Shown here: piece by piece, positions 52,859-61,498 of the stretch
How positions within the stretch are numbered: position 1 is the first letter of the stretch
Layout: the number at the start of each line of letters is the position of its first letter
DNA from: Fermentimonas sp.
GTDB taxonomy: Bacteria > Bacteroidota > Bacteroidia > Bacteroidales > Dysgonomonadaceae
DNA length: 64,000 nt
Assembly: GCA_015478775.1 (NCBI GenBank)
Contig: JADMKP010000008.1
Coordinates: 62,001-126,000 of the forward strand
Reading direction: 5' to 3'
Notes under the pieces: generated by a model
Databases searched by the model: none
The model's input: only the letters and a program-made list of their open reading frames with translations
What the model was told of the DNA's origin: nothing
Made by a program: the position numbers and the translations under genes

Positions 52859-52894
52859 AATGTATCTGTTTTCAGTTTGTTGCTTATATATTTT

Positions 52895-53494
52895 TTATTT
52901 ATCTCCTGACGTTAGTTTTTGTAACCAATCAGGAACATTACTCTCAGGCATTGGAACACGAGCGTCAGGTGTTGAAGAAAGAGATCTACTGCGTGTATGG
53001 GGCACATCTCTGTGACAGTCCCAGCAAGCACTACCTCCAATTTCCTGCATCTCTCTCCAGCTATGACGACCAGTTTCTACAAACTCGGTATTCAGTTGTG
53101 AGTGACATCTAATACAGTTGTTCATAATTGCCTGCGAGTTCATTGGAATTGCCCGCATTGCCTGATCTTCAGTACGTTTTGTAAATACAGCTGCGTGATT
53201 ATAGCCATTCAGACCTTTCACAAAGTACTTACTCACAATATTATCCTGTGGAATATGACAATCATTACAAGTCACATCTCTGCCATGTGAACTATGCATC
53301 CATGTTGCATAATAGGGAGCCATTACATGGCAGTTTACACACGTTTTAGGATCATCAGACAGATAACTATATGCTCTTGATGAAATAAATGTATAAATAA
53401 ATATTCCAAAAAAAGCACCTGTTATAATGATTGCAGGATATTTCCATCCTCCACGCGGTCTTACTTTATTCCAAAAGTTTCGCAGTATGTCCAT
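52895..53494 (-). CDS. nrfH: Cytochrome c nitrite reductase small subunit
   Basis: NrfH is the membrane-anchored tetrahaem quinol dehydrogenase that passes electrons from menaquinol to NrfA. The 199-residue protein has one transmembrane helix (about residues 19-38) and four CXXCH motifs: CVNCH (52-56), CNDCH (76-80), CIRCH (127-131) and CWDCH (157-161). It is first in the nrfHA-ccs operon and divergent from a Crp/Fnr-type regulator, separated by 149 bp. I found no clear Bacteroidota promoter or canonical Fnr box in that gap. Confidence 0.96.
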   Translation of the reverse strand: MDILRNFWNKVRPRGGWKYPAIIITGAFFGIFIYTFISSRAYSYLSDDPKTCVNCHVMAPYYATWMHSSHGRDVTCNDCHIPQDNIVSKYFVKGLNGYNHAAVFTKRTEDQAMRAIPMNSQAIMNNCIRCHSQLNTEFVETGRHSWREMQEIGGSACWDCHRDVPHTRSRSLSSTPDARVPMPESNVPDWLQKLTSGDK

Positions 53495-53643
53495 GATTTG
53501 CTAACTTTAAAGAGTTGTTTACATAAATAGCAAAGAAAGAGATAAATAGATAAAAAAACTGTAATAATTATGACGCTTTTCAAAAAAAAACTATATTAGT
53601 ACTCTCTAAAAAGCTATTATACAATAAAATTTAAAATTCGGCA

Positions 53644-54330
53644 ATGAATAGTGAGTCTCCTTATTTACAATATGCACGTATGATTTTTCAATGCCCATTA
53701 TGCAGTAATGTGCCAGAAGATCAGCGCGACGAATTTCTTAAGGATGTGAAATTCACTGTCAAAGAGTATAATAAGGGTGATGTTATTGTTACACAAGGCT
53801 CGTTAAGTGAAACCCTGTTTATACTAATAAAAGGAGAAGTGTCAACAGAGATGGCCGACGAGAAAGGCGATTTTATGGAAATGGAATACATTAAGGCTCC
53901 CAATCCAATGGCAACAGGTTTTCTTTTTGCTGCCGATAATCGCTCACCTGTTTCTGCAATTTGCCAAAGCAATTGTAAAGTAATTGCATTACCAAAGGAC
54001 AATGTTTATCTCCTTATGAGAAAGTACGAAGCATTTATGCTCACTTTTTTATCATATATATCAAACAAAGTATTCTTCCTATCCGAAAAGTTGAGGCTAG
54101 TTTCACTTCGAACAATTCGTGCCAAACTAGCCTATTACCTTTTAAAAGAATCCGAAGGAATGGAGACGTTTAAATTAAAAACCTCAAGAGAAGATATGGC
54201 TCGCCTTTTTAGTGTATCGCGTCCAGCACTTGTGAAAGTGATGATGGAAATGGCTGAGGAAGGATTAATTGAAGTAGAACGTAGAGATATAAAGATTAAT
54301 AATAGAGCTTTACTGCAAAATATGTTTTAG
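53644..54330 (+). CDS. Crp/Fnr family regulator with a cysteine-rich N-terminus
   Basis: The 228-residue protein has a cyclic-nucleotide-binding-like beta-roll (about residues 30-125, KGDVIVTQGSLSETLFILIKGEV) and a C-terminal Crp-type helix-turn-helix (about 170-215, TSREDMARLFSVSRPALVKVMMEM). The cAMP-binding Arg/Ser set is not evident. It has Cys17 and Cys20 in QCPLCSN and Cys107 and Cys111 in ICQSNCK, four cysteines that might hold an Fe-S cluster or act as a redox switch, although the spacing is not that of E. coli Fnr. Its position opposite nrfHA suggests that it controls nitrite reduction. The nearest known relatives in this role are the Crp/Fnr regulators of anaerobic respiration. Confidence 0.88.
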   Translation: MNSESPYLQYARMIFQCPLCSNVPEDQRDEFLKDVKFTVKEYNKGDVIVTQGSLSETLFILIKGEVSTEMADEKGDFMEMEYIKAPNPMATGFLFAADNRSPVSAICQSNCKVIALPKDNVYLLMRKYEAFMLTFLSYISNKVFFLSEKLRLVSLRTIRAKLAYYLLKESEGMETFKLKTSREDMARLFSVSRPALVKVMMEMAEEGLIEVERRDIKINNRALLQNMF

Positions 54331-54646
54331 ATCATTATTCCAACACGGCATACTTATTAGGATGATACCAAGACTGAAATGGTGGCATCGAGGTCTATTT
54401 CCTGATATATTTGATAATGACGATTCTATCTACGTTAAATAATGAAGCAATCAGTTTTTGAGTAAGCCGACCATTGCACCATTATACAAAAATAAATTAG
54501 TGCTTCTCCGAATATAACCTTTGCATGGCCCTTACCAAGTCTTGATCCTTATCGAAATTTTCGAGGAGGATCAGGACTTGGGACCTATTATGTATGTGTT
54601 TGCTCTGGAATTTGTGTTGAGTAATTATTATAACACTTTGAATAGT
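54331..54646. other. Intergenic region with a long dyad hairpin
   Basis: No supported gene is present. It holds a strong hairpin (54535-54581, listed separately). A 26-codon ORF at 54362-54442 (MIPRLKWWHRG...) has no recognisable match and probably occurs by chance. No promoter consensus was found. Confidence 0.5.
54535..54581. repeat. Long two-part dyad hairpin without T tract
   Basis: The arms CCAAGTCTTGATCCT (54535-54549) and its near-complement (54567-54581, one mismatch) form a 15-bp stem. The loop itself contains a TCGAAA/TTTCGA stem. The absence of a T tract on either strand argues against a normal terminator. It lies between convergent genes and could serve as a transcription block, an RNA end-protecting structure, or one copy of a dispersed palindromic element. 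Confidence 0.7.
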
Positions 54647-55654
54647 TTAGACCTTTTCTAAAATTGAAAGAACAATTTTTTCTTCTTTTGTAAGTTCCGC
54701 TTTATTGTCGTCTTCTTCAATTGCATCAAGCTGATCAAAGTACTTCTGAATTGCTCCCGATTCAAATAGAGATAAAATTTCGGGATGTATATAATACTTT
54801 TTGCATACTGCACGTGTGTTACCTAGCTGTGTTGCTACTTTATCGATAGCAAATGCTATGACTTTCTTTTTCTCTGTCTCCGTTTCGGCACAACCATTTT
54901 CTTTAAAGGCAAGAAATGCTTTTACAGTTCCAGACCATGTTCTGAAATCTTTTGATGTAAAGTCTTCGCCACTAATTTCTTTTATATAATCATTTACCAT
55001 TCCTGAGTCAATAGATTGTCTTTTTCCATCTTCATCATAATATTGAAAAAGCTCTTTGCCGGGAATTTCTTTACATCGCTGTACCATTCGAGCGAGCTTT
55101 GGGTTACGGATATTGACATCATGATAGACTCCTTTTTTGCCTTTAAAGGAAAAGTTGACATTGCCTCCTTTAACTTCGGTATGTTTGTCTTTTAGTGTTG
55201 TGAGACCAAAGGAGCCATGCAGTTTTTCATATATATTATTGCCCACCCTTATGCTGGTTCTTTCCATAAGACTTACAATAAGTGCAAGTATTTTTTCTTT
55301 TGGTAATCCTTTTCTTGAAAGATCTTTTTCTAAGTTCAGCCTTATTGCAGGAAGTGTTTTTGCAAACTGTGCCATGCGATGGTATTTACGCTCATTTCTT
55401 AGTGCAACCCACATTGGATGATATAGATATTGTTTTCTTCCCATTGCATCAATACCAGTTGCTTGAAGGTGACTGTTTGCTTTGGGGCTTATCCACACTT
55501 CTTTCCAAGCGGGGGGTATAACAAGTTTACGAATTCTTTCGAGCTCTTCTTCATCTTTAATAGTTTCTCCATTATAGTGATAGCTAAATCCTTTGCCTCG
55601 TTTTTGTCGTTTTATTCCTGGAGTTTCACTATCTACAATGTATACTATTTTCAT
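54647..55654 (-). CDS. DNA topoisomerase IB (poxvirus type)
   Basis: This enzyme relaxes supercoils by a transient 3'-phosphotyrosyl DNA link. The 335-residue protein has the N-terminal domain with GKGFSYHYNGE and VIPPAWKEVWISP, and the catalytic domain with RTSIRVGN (Arg132 and Arg136), a Lys-containing hairpin loop near residues 155-163 (KDKHTEVKG), Arg238 in DFRTW and the catalytic Tyr288 in KKYYIHP. Length is normal for bacterial topoisomerase IB. It is convergent with the regulator gene and divergent from the DUF4918 gene. Bacterial topo IB is often horizontally spread, but no base composition anomaly was obvious here. Confidence 0.93.
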   Translation of the reverse strand: MKIVYIVDSETPGIKRQKRGKGFSYHYNGETIKDEEELERIRKLVIPPAWKEVWISPKANSHLQATGIDAMGRKQYLYHPMWVALRNERKYHRMAQFAKTLPAIRLNLEKDLSRKGLPKEKILALIVSLMERTSIRVGNNIYEKLHGSFGLTTLKDKHTEVKGGNVNFSFKGKKGVYHDVNIRNPKLARMVQRCKEIPGKELFQYYDEDGKRQSIDSGMVNDYIKEISGEDFTSKDFRTWSGTVKAFLAFKENGCAETETEKKKVIAFAIDKVATQLGNTRAVCKKYYIHPEILSLFESGAIQKYFDQLDAIEEDDNKAELTKEEKIVLSILEKV

Positions 55655-55735
55655 TGTTTAGCTGTTAATTAATATATTTCATAAAACATTATGAAGTAAT
55701 ATTTAGTTCGTTTATTCAGATTTATGATTTAGTGT

Positions 55736-55743
55736 TATCTTTG
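55736..55743 (+). promoter_or_regulatory. -7 box directly before the DUF4918 start codon
   Basis: TATCTTTG at 55736-55743 ends only 5 bp before the ATG at 55749, so transcription from it would start at or near the A of the ATG, giving a leaderless or very short-leader mRNA. A clear -33 element is not seen (TTTA near 55711 at best). Confidence 0.5.
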
Positions 55744-55748
55744 ATATT

Positions 55749-56438
55749 ATGCAAACGTTTGGCGAAAGAGTAATTGATTTTAATAGAAACCTAACATATA
55801 ATGGTAATTTGCCTGCCGGATTTCAGGTTATGAATCCTTTCTTAGATAACCCCGAGACTATGAAGGTGATGAGCGAGTTTTATCAAAAGTATTATAGTGA
55901 TAACCGGAAGAGAAGATTTATAATAGGCATAAATCCTAGTCGCAACGGCGCAGGAGTTACAGGTGTACCATTTACTGATACAAAAAGACTTGAAAGTGCT
56001 TGTGGTATTAGGATGGAGTCGGCCCGAACACATGAGGTTTCTTCTGTTTTTGTATATGATATGATTGAGGCTTATGGTGGCACAGAGAGTTTTTACAATG
56101 ATTTTTATATTAACTCGCCTTTTCCTCTTGCAATAATTAGAGAGTCAAAAGAGGGTAATTGGCTTAATGCTAATTATTACGACGATCCAAAGTTATTTAA
56201 GTTTGTAAAGGGTTTTATGATTGATTCTTTAAAGAAGCACATCGACTTGGGATTAGATAGTTCTGAGGTTTTTATATTGGGCAAGAAGAATGCCGATTTT
56301 ATTGCAAGGCTTAATGCTGAAGAAAAAATGTTTGATAAACTTACCGTTCTTGAACATCCTCGTTATATTCAGCAATATAAATTGAGATACAAACAGTTAT
56401 ATATTGATAAGTATATTAACGCGTTATTTACTTTATGA
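55749..56438 (+). CDS. DUF4918 protein, SMUG1-like uracil-DNA glycosylase fold
   Basis: The 229-residue protein has the motif GINPSRNGAGVTGVPFTD at residues 60-77, which resembles the SMUG1 water-activating loop GMNPG...GVPFG, and a later HPR (about 205, VLEHPRYIQQY) in the place of the HPSPR motif. This fits the DUF4918 family, a uracil-DNA glycosylase superfamily branch. Function is probably base excision of uracil or related bases. Activity is not proven, since the Asn of NPS replaces the G/S pattern of SMUG1. The gene appears leaderless. It stands near topoisomerase IB, and the ptb gene follows 78 bp later. Confidence 0.85.
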   Translation: MQTFGERVIDFNRNLTYNGNLPAGFQVMNPFLDNPETMKVMSEFYQKYYSDNRKRRFIIGINPSRNGAGVTGVPFTDTKRLESACGIRMESARTHEVSSVFVYDMIEAYGGTESFYNDFYINSPFPLAIIRESKEGNWLNANYYDDPKLFKFVKGFMIDSLKKHIDLGLDSSEVFILGKKNADFIARLNAEEKMFDKLTVLEHPRYIQQYKLRYKQLYIDKYINALFTL

Positions 56439-56516
56439 TAAAAAAGATGCGTAAAACAGACGTAAACAGCGAAAAAATTAGTTCTTTTGTAAGTAAATAG
56501 TTTCAAAATAACATTT

Positions 56517-57419
56517 ATGATGATCCATGATTTAACAGAACTTATAAGTAGAGCTAAAGAAAGACCCAAAAGAAGGGTAGTTGTGGCTGCTGCAGAAGAT
56601 GAAAATGTGTTGAAATCGTTGCAGAGCGCCATGAATGAAGGAATAATTACTCCTATTCTGGTAGGCTGTAGAAATAAAATTGAACAAATTGCTAATCATA
56701 TTAATTTCGACTTGAATAAGTTGGAAATTATTGATAATAGCAATGGGGATGTGAATTCTGTAGCAATAGCTGTAGAGCTTATAAGAAATGGTGAGGCAGA
56801 TTTTTTAATGAAGGGATTGGTTCAAACGGGTGACCTGCTGAGAGGGGTTTTGGATAAAGAAAAGGGACTGCCGGTAGAACGACTTCTTAGTCATGTTGCT
56901 CTATTTCAATCGCCTTATTACCATAAGGTTTTTTGTGTTACTGATGTTGCAATGAATATTGCTCCTGACCTGGAGTCTAAGGTTAAGATTTTAAATAATG
57001 CTGTAAATGTGTTCCATCAACTGGGTGTTGAAAATCCAAAAGTGGCAGTTGCAGCTGCTGTAGAGTATGTTAACCATAAAATGGAGGCTACTGTGCATGC
57101 AGCAGAAATTAAAGAGATGAATATGAATGGAGAAATTAAAGGTTGTGTTGTTGACGGACCGTTAGCCATTGATATTGCTTTTAATAAAGATGCCGCGATA
57201 CATAAGGGTATTAAGGGTGATGTGGCAGGAGATTGTGATATCGTTCTTATGCCCGATATTGAGGCGGGCAATATGGTTTATAAGATACTTAACTTCCTTG
57301 GTGGGGCTAACTCTGCATCTGTTATTACAGGGGCTTCTGTGCCAATTGTACTAACTTCTCGTTCTGATGATGATAAAACAAAACTCCTTTCAATTGCACT
57401 GGCTTGTTTAATGGTGTGA
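56517..57419 (+). CDS. ptb: Phosphate butyryltransferase
   Basis: Ptb exchanges butyryl-CoA and phosphate to butyryl phosphate and CoA. The 300-residue length and the opening LTELISRAKERPKRRVVVAAAEDENVLKSL fit the phosphotransacetylase/Ptb family, and the KGLVQTGDLLRGVLDKEKGL and NVFHQLGVENPKVAV segments are typical. The ATG at 56517 is the only good start; ATG at 56520 is also possible. It is 25 bp upstream of buk, forming the classic pair. Related enzymes act on branched-chain acyl groups, so the acyl specificity is not fixed. Confidence 0.93.
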   Translation: MMIHDLTELISRAKERPKRRVVVAAAEDENVLKSLQSAMNEGIITPILVGCRNKIEQIANHINFDLNKLEIIDNSNGDVNSVAIAVELIRNGEADFLMKGLVQTGDLLRGVLDKEKGLPVERLLSHVALFQSPYYHKVFCVTDVAMNIAPDLESKVKILNNAVNVFHQLGVENPKVAVAAAVEYVNHKMEATVHAAEIKEMNMNGEIKGCVVDGPLAIDIAFNKDAAIHKGIKGDVAGDCDIVLMPDIEAGNMVYKILNFLGGANSASVITGASVPIVLTSRSDDDKTKLLSIALACLMV

Positions 57420-57444
57420 AGAATAAAATTTAAATGAATATTAT

Positions 57445-58512
57445 ATGCGTATTTTAGTTATTAATCCGGGTTCTACTTCTACAAAAATTGCAATATATCA
57501 GCAGGAGAGAGTTATCTTCTTGAAGACAATTAGACATACTCCTGAAGAATTAAGAAAATATAAACGCATTACAGATCAGTTTGAGTTTAGAAGAGATGTA
57601 ATAATAAATGAGCTTAAAGGTGCCGATGTTCATATTGAAACAATTGATGCTGTTATTGGTAGGGGTGGACTTGTGAAGCCCATTGCCTCTGGTGTTTACA
57701 GAGTGAACGAAACTATGAGGACCGACCTGCTTGAGTGTAAACGTGGTGAGCATGCAAGTAATCTTGGGGCACTTATTGCTGCTGATGTGGCTAAACAGCT
57801 GCCATCGGCTCAGGCATTTATTGCAGATCCTGTGGTTGTAGATGAGCTTGAACCCCTAGCTAGATTTTCGGGTCACCCTCTTTTTGAGAGAAGATCTATT
57901 TTCCATGCCCTCAATCAGAAAGCTGTTGCACGCTCTCATGCTAAATCGATTATGAAGAAATATGAGGACCTGAATCTTATTGTTGTGCATTTGGGTGGAG
58001 GTATAACTGTTGGTGCTCACCGAAAAGGAAAGGTTATTGATGTTAACCAGGGTTTAGATGGAGATGGTCCTTTTTCACCCGAACGATCGGGCACACTGCC
58101 AGTTGGGCAATTAGTAAAGGTTGCATTTAGCGGTATTTATAGCCAAACCAAGATGAATGAAATGATTTTGGGGAAAGGTGGTATGGTTGCCTATCTTGGA
58201 ACAAATGATGCTTATATAGCTGAACGTGCGGCAAGAGATGGTGATGAGAAATCGCTTCAGGTATTGCAGGCAATGGCTTACCAGGTATCTAAAGAGATTG
58301 GTGCAATGTCTACAGTTTTAAATGGTAAGGTTGATGCCATATTGATAACTGGTGGAATTGCAAATAGTAAATGGTTTTGTAACCTTATTAGTGAGAGTGT
58401 TTACCGAATTGCCCCTGTTCACCTCTATCCGGGAGAAGATGAGATGGGCGCATTGGCAGAGAATGCCACTCTTGCGCTTGAGGGTGAAATTGAAATTAAA
58501 GAGTATATTTAA
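57445..58512 (+). CDS. buk: Butyrate kinase
   Basis: Buk makes ATP and butyrate from butyryl phosphate and ADP. The 355-residue ASKHA-fold protein shows VINPGSTSTKIAIY, GRGGLVKPIASGVY, HLGGGITVGAHRKGKVIDV and ILITGGIANS, all diagnostic. With ptb it yields ATP from butyryl-CoA (or branched acyl-CoA) in fermentation. It ends 3 bp before an ATP-grasp-like gene, so translation of the two is probably linked. Confidence 0.95.
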   Translation: MRILVINPGSTSTKIAIYQQERVIFLKTIRHTPEELRKYKRITDQFEFRRDVIINELKGADVHIETIDAVIGRGGLVKPIASGVYRVNETMRTDLLECKRGEHASNLGALIAADVAKQLPSAQAFIADPVVVDELEPLARFSGHPLFERRSIFHALNQKAVARSHAKSIMKKYEDLNLIVVHLGGGITVGAHRKGKVIDVNQGLDGDGPFSPERSGTLPVGQLVKVAFSGIYSQTKMNEMILGKGGMVAYLGTNDAYIAERAARDGDEKSLQVLQAMAYQVSKEIGAMSTVLNGKVDAILITGGIANSKWFCNLISESVYRIAPVHLYPGEDEMGALAENATLALEGEIEIKEYI

Positions 58513-58515
58513 TTA

Positions 58516-59709
58516 ATGATATATATTTTTAATCCCGATCATGATTTGGCTATTGCCGATTTTAGCCCTAATTATACTCCCCCTGCTTCTATTTTAAAGA
58601 TGAAGGGGGATTTGGTTGTCTTGCCAATTTGGTACTCTGATAGGCATAAGGTTGTTGCGGATGGTGAGCAGAATATGCATTATTTTGAACATATAAAACG
58701 ATTGCTCCCCATAAAATCGACTCTAATTAGTAGTGATGATATTATTAACTATGGGGGTACCGAATTAGTCCCATGGGGTTGGAATCCTTTAATAAGGAAT
58801 AGATTGCTAAAGATAGGTGTTTCTGCAAATGAACTTCCCACTACTGAATACTTAGAGAAACTGAGGGGTTATTCGAACAGGCTGCATGCGGTTGAAATAC
58901 TTAAGAATCTGCGAGAAGAGAATGATAAGTTAACAGGTGAATCGCATTATTTCACAAACCTTGATGATGTACTTAAATACCTGAACTCAACCACTGGTAA
59001 TAAAGTGCTAAAGATGCCTGTGTCGGGGAGTGGGAGAGGATTAATATGGATACTTGGTGAGATAACCGATAAACAAACCGATTGGTGCAGGCGCGTGATT
59101 AAAAAACAGGGAGGCGTGGTAGCTGAGCCTGTATTTGATAAAGTTTTAGATTTTGCTTTAGAGTTTGAGATCCAATCTGGGAATATTGAGTTTGTTGGTT
59201 ATTCTTTATTTAAGACAGCCTCTTCGGGTGCTTATTCAGGAAACTATTTGATGTCTGATGGGGCTATTGAGCAAAGATTATCGTCGTATATTCCAATATC
59301 ACTCTTACACCATGTGCGTGAGTTAGTACAGCAAAATTTGAGTAGTAGGTTTTTTGATTACAATGGGTATGTGGGTGTTGATATGATGATTTGTAGAGAT
59401 ACAAACGAGAGTGTTGTTGAATATAAGATTCATCCGTGTGTTGAGATTAATTTAAGGATGAATATGGGAATTGTGTCACAAATCATTTATAATACTTTTA
59501 TAGACCCAGGTAGTGAGGGGCGTTATTCAGTAGAGTATTTTAAAAAAGAGGCATCGGCTTTAGTGTTTCATGAAAAAATGCAACGGGAGAAACCGCTGAT
59601 AATAGAAAAAGGAAAAGTTGTTTCCGGTTATCTTGCGTTAACTCCCGTTACACCAGCCACACATTATGTGGCATTTGTTTTATGCACCACCAACTCTGGG
59701 GACTTCTAG
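58516..59709 (+). CDS. ATP-grasp-like protein of unknown function
   Basis: I do not recognise a named function. The 397-residue protein begins MIYIFNPDHDLAIADFS. The middle and C-terminal parts resemble an ATP-grasp ligase: KVLKMPVSGSGRGLIWI (glycine-rich ATP-binding loop, about residues 163-179), VVAEPVFDKVLDFALEFEI and GYVGVDMMICRD followed by HPCVEINLRMNMG, the metal-binding EINxR-like motif. ATP-grasp enzymes join a carboxylate to an amine or thiol. It follows buk by 3 bp and overlaps the convergent gene at 59680-59709. The coupling suggests a role in carboxylic-acid or acyl metabolism, which is inferred only. No other ATP-grasp domain marker (such as biotin carboxylase) is present. Confidence 0.7.
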   Translation: MIYIFNPDHDLAIADFSPNYTPPASILKMKGDLVVLPIWYSDRHKVVADGEQNMHYFEHIKRLLPIKSTLISSDDIINYGGTELVPWGWNPLIRNRLLKIGVSANELPTTEYLEKLRGYSNRLHAVEILKNLREENDKLTGESHYFTNLDDVLKYLNSTTGNKVLKMPVSGSGRGLIWILGEITDKQTDWCRRVIKKQGGVVAEPVFDKVLDFALEFEIQSGNIEFVGYSLFKTASSGAYSGNYLMSDGAIEQRLSSYIPISLLHHVRELVQQNLSSRFFDYNGYVGVDMMICRDTNESVVEYKIHPCVEINLRMNMGIVSQIIYNTFIDPGSEGRYSVEYFKKEASALVFHEKMQREKPLIIEKGKVVSGYLALTPVTPATHYVAFVLCTTNSGDF

Positions 59710-59997
59710 TTTTTCAATCAGTTCGGTTGTAGCAGTATCAGAATAGATTCCATATGCATTTACCAATAGTCCTTTAAGATTATGCTTGGGTGATGAAATA
59801 GCATAGAGAATACTTTCAATATCTAGATCAGACATATCTTGAAATCGATATACTTCATCAATTTCAAACTCTTCGGGTTTTAGCAAATTTATATTCTCGG
59901 CACACTCCAAACCATCGTTTTTTAAGTTGAAGTTTGATGTGTAACCTCTTTTTGCTAATTCATTTATAGCTTCTGATAATGTTGAATAGTTTCCCAT
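59680..59997 (-). CDS. Small conserved protein, often mislabelled phosphoribosylpyrophosphate synthetase
   Basis: The 105-residue protein begins MGNYSTLSEAINELAKRGYTSNFNL and has an acidic middle (PEEFEIDEVYRF) and a conserved AYGIYSDTATTELIEKL near the end. Similar Bacteroidota proteins are often named PRPP synthetase, but it lacks the PRPP-binding motif and is about one third the length of Prs, so the name should not be used. Its last 30 bp overlap the 3' end of the ATP-grasp-like gene on the other strand (59680-59709). The M20 peptidase gene follows it by 20 bp on the same strand. Confidence 0.75.
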   Translation of the reverse strand: MGNYSTLSEAINELAKRGYTSNFNLKNDGLECAENINLLKPEEFEIDEVYRFQDMSDLDIESILYAISSPKHNLKGLLVNAYGIYSDTATTELIEKLEVPRVGGA

Positions 59998-60017
59998 AAT
60001 TTCCTGTTTTTTTAATT

Positions 60018-61391
60018 CTATTTTTTGAACTCTTCTGCAAAATATTTATAAAACAAAGGAATAGTTCTAATGCCATTATAAAACTGCTCAAGTGGAAAGT
60101 TTTCATTTGGTGAATGTATTGCATCTGAACCGAGACCGAAGCCCATTAGCACAGATTTTGTTCCGAGTATCTCTTCGAAAGTAGCGATAATTGGAATGCT
60201 GCCTCCAGAACGAACAGGTACCGGTTCTTTACCATACACATCTGTAAATGCTTTTTCTGCTGCTCTGTATGCAGGTAAATCTATTGGACAAACATATGAA
60301 GGACCGCCATGTAAATATTCCACCTTAACTCTAACCGACTTGGGAGCTATTCCCTCGAAGTACTTAACAAACATATCGGCTATTTTGTTGTGATCTTGAT
60401 TAGGTACTAATCGTGTACTTATCTTGGCATATGCTTTTGAAGGAAGAACTGTCTTTGCACCTTCTCCTGTGTATCCGCCCCAGATTCCACAAACATCAAA
60501 TGTTGGTCTGATGCCTGTACGTTCGTTGGTACTATATCCCTCTTCGCCAAACACCTCTTCTATATCAAGTGATTTCTTGTAGTTCTCAATAGAGAATGGA
60601 GCTTTTGCCATCATTTCGCGTTCTGTATCAGAAACTTCAATAATGTCATCGTAAAATCCTGGTATTAATATCTTTCCGTTATCATCCATTGTTTGTGCAA
60701 TCATTTTAGAAAGCACATTTATTGGATTTGCAACTGCACCTCCAAAAAGACCGGAGTGAAGATCTACATTGGGGCCTGTTACCTCAACTTGCCAGTATGC
60801 CAGTCCACGTAGCCCTGTTGTTATTGAAGGTACATCGGGTGCTATCATAGATGTATCTGATACTAAGATGATATCCGACTTCAACAGCTCTTTATTCTCT
60901 TCGCAGAATTTGGGCAGGTTGGGGGAGCCTACTTCTTCTTCTCCTTCTATAAGGAATTTAACGTTGCATTTTAGGTCACCAGACTGCACCAGGTATTCGA
61001 ATGCTTTGGCATGCATAAACGACTGTCCTTTATCGTCATCGGCACCACGGGCCCATATCTTGCCATCTTTTACAACGGGTTCAAATGGTTCTGTATTCCA
61101 AAGATGTAATGGGTCTACCGGCATCACGTCCATATGTGCATATACCATTACGGTTGGGGCATCGGGATCGATTATTTTCTCGCCATAGGTAACAGGGTTG
61201 CCTTCTGTTTCCATAACTACTGCTTTATCGGCACCTGCAGATAGTAGAATCTCTTTCCATTTCTCTGCAGCTTTGTACATATCGGGCTTGTGCTCGGGCA
61301 GAGAGGAGATGGAAGGAATTCGTATTAGTTCAAACAGTTCTTCGAGGAAACGATTTTCATGGGTTTTGACGTAGTTGTTTATTTTTTCCAT
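60018..61391 (-). CDS. M20 family dipeptidase
   Basis: The cytoplasmic zinc peptidase cleaves dipeptides. The 457-residue protein shows IPSISSLPEHKPD, the first metal ligand in MVYAHMDVMPVDP, WARGADDDKGQ with the bridging Asp, and the catalytic Glu pair in LIEGEEEVGSPNL, and ends in the metal-binding H in SDAIHSPNENF. The internal dimerisation domain is present. It is closest to the CNDP/PepV-like members of the family. A TATGTTTG box at 61433-61440 is a possible -7 element. Confidence 0.9.
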   Translation of the reverse strand: MEKINNYVKTHENRFLEELFELIRIPSISSLPEHKPDMYKAAEKWKEILLSAGADKAVVMETEGNPVTYGEKIIDPDAPTVMVYAHMDVMPVDPLHLWNTEPFEPVVKDGKIWARGADDDKGQSFMHAKAFEYLVQSGDLKCNVKFLIEGEEEVGSPNLPKFCEENKELLKSDIILVSDTSMIAPDVPSITTGLRGLAYWQVEVTGPNVDLHSGLFGGAVANPINVLSKMIAQTMDDNGKILIPGFYDDIIEVSDTEREMMAKAPFSIENYKKSLDIEEVFGEEGYSTNERTGIRPTFDVCGIWGGYTGEGAKTVLPSKAYAKISTRLVPNQDHNKIADMFVKYFEGIAPKSVRVKVEYLHGGPSYVCPIDLPAYRAAEKAFTDVYGKEPVPVRSGGSIPIIATFEEILGTKSVLMGFGLGSDAIHSPNENFPLEQFYNGIRTIPLFYKYFAEEFKK

Positions 61392-61498
61392 TTTAATTTT
61401 ATGTTTTTAGAATTGCAAATTATTGATTAAGGCAAACATACAAAAAACTATTTTTTTAGCCTCTGGTTAGCTATTCTAATTTATAATTTTTTATTCAA

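Noticed and set aside
54362-54442. 26-codon ORF MIPRLKWWHRG...
   Set aside because: No recognisable motif, no promoter or ribosome binding site, and short enough to arise by chance.
59680-59997. Phosphoribosylpyrophosphate synthetase as the function of the 105-residue protein
   Set aside because: It lacks the PRPP-binding motif and is far too short; only the annotation tradition links it to Prs.
60769-61188. 139-codon frame on plus strand
   Set aside because: It is antisense to the M20 peptidase active-site region.
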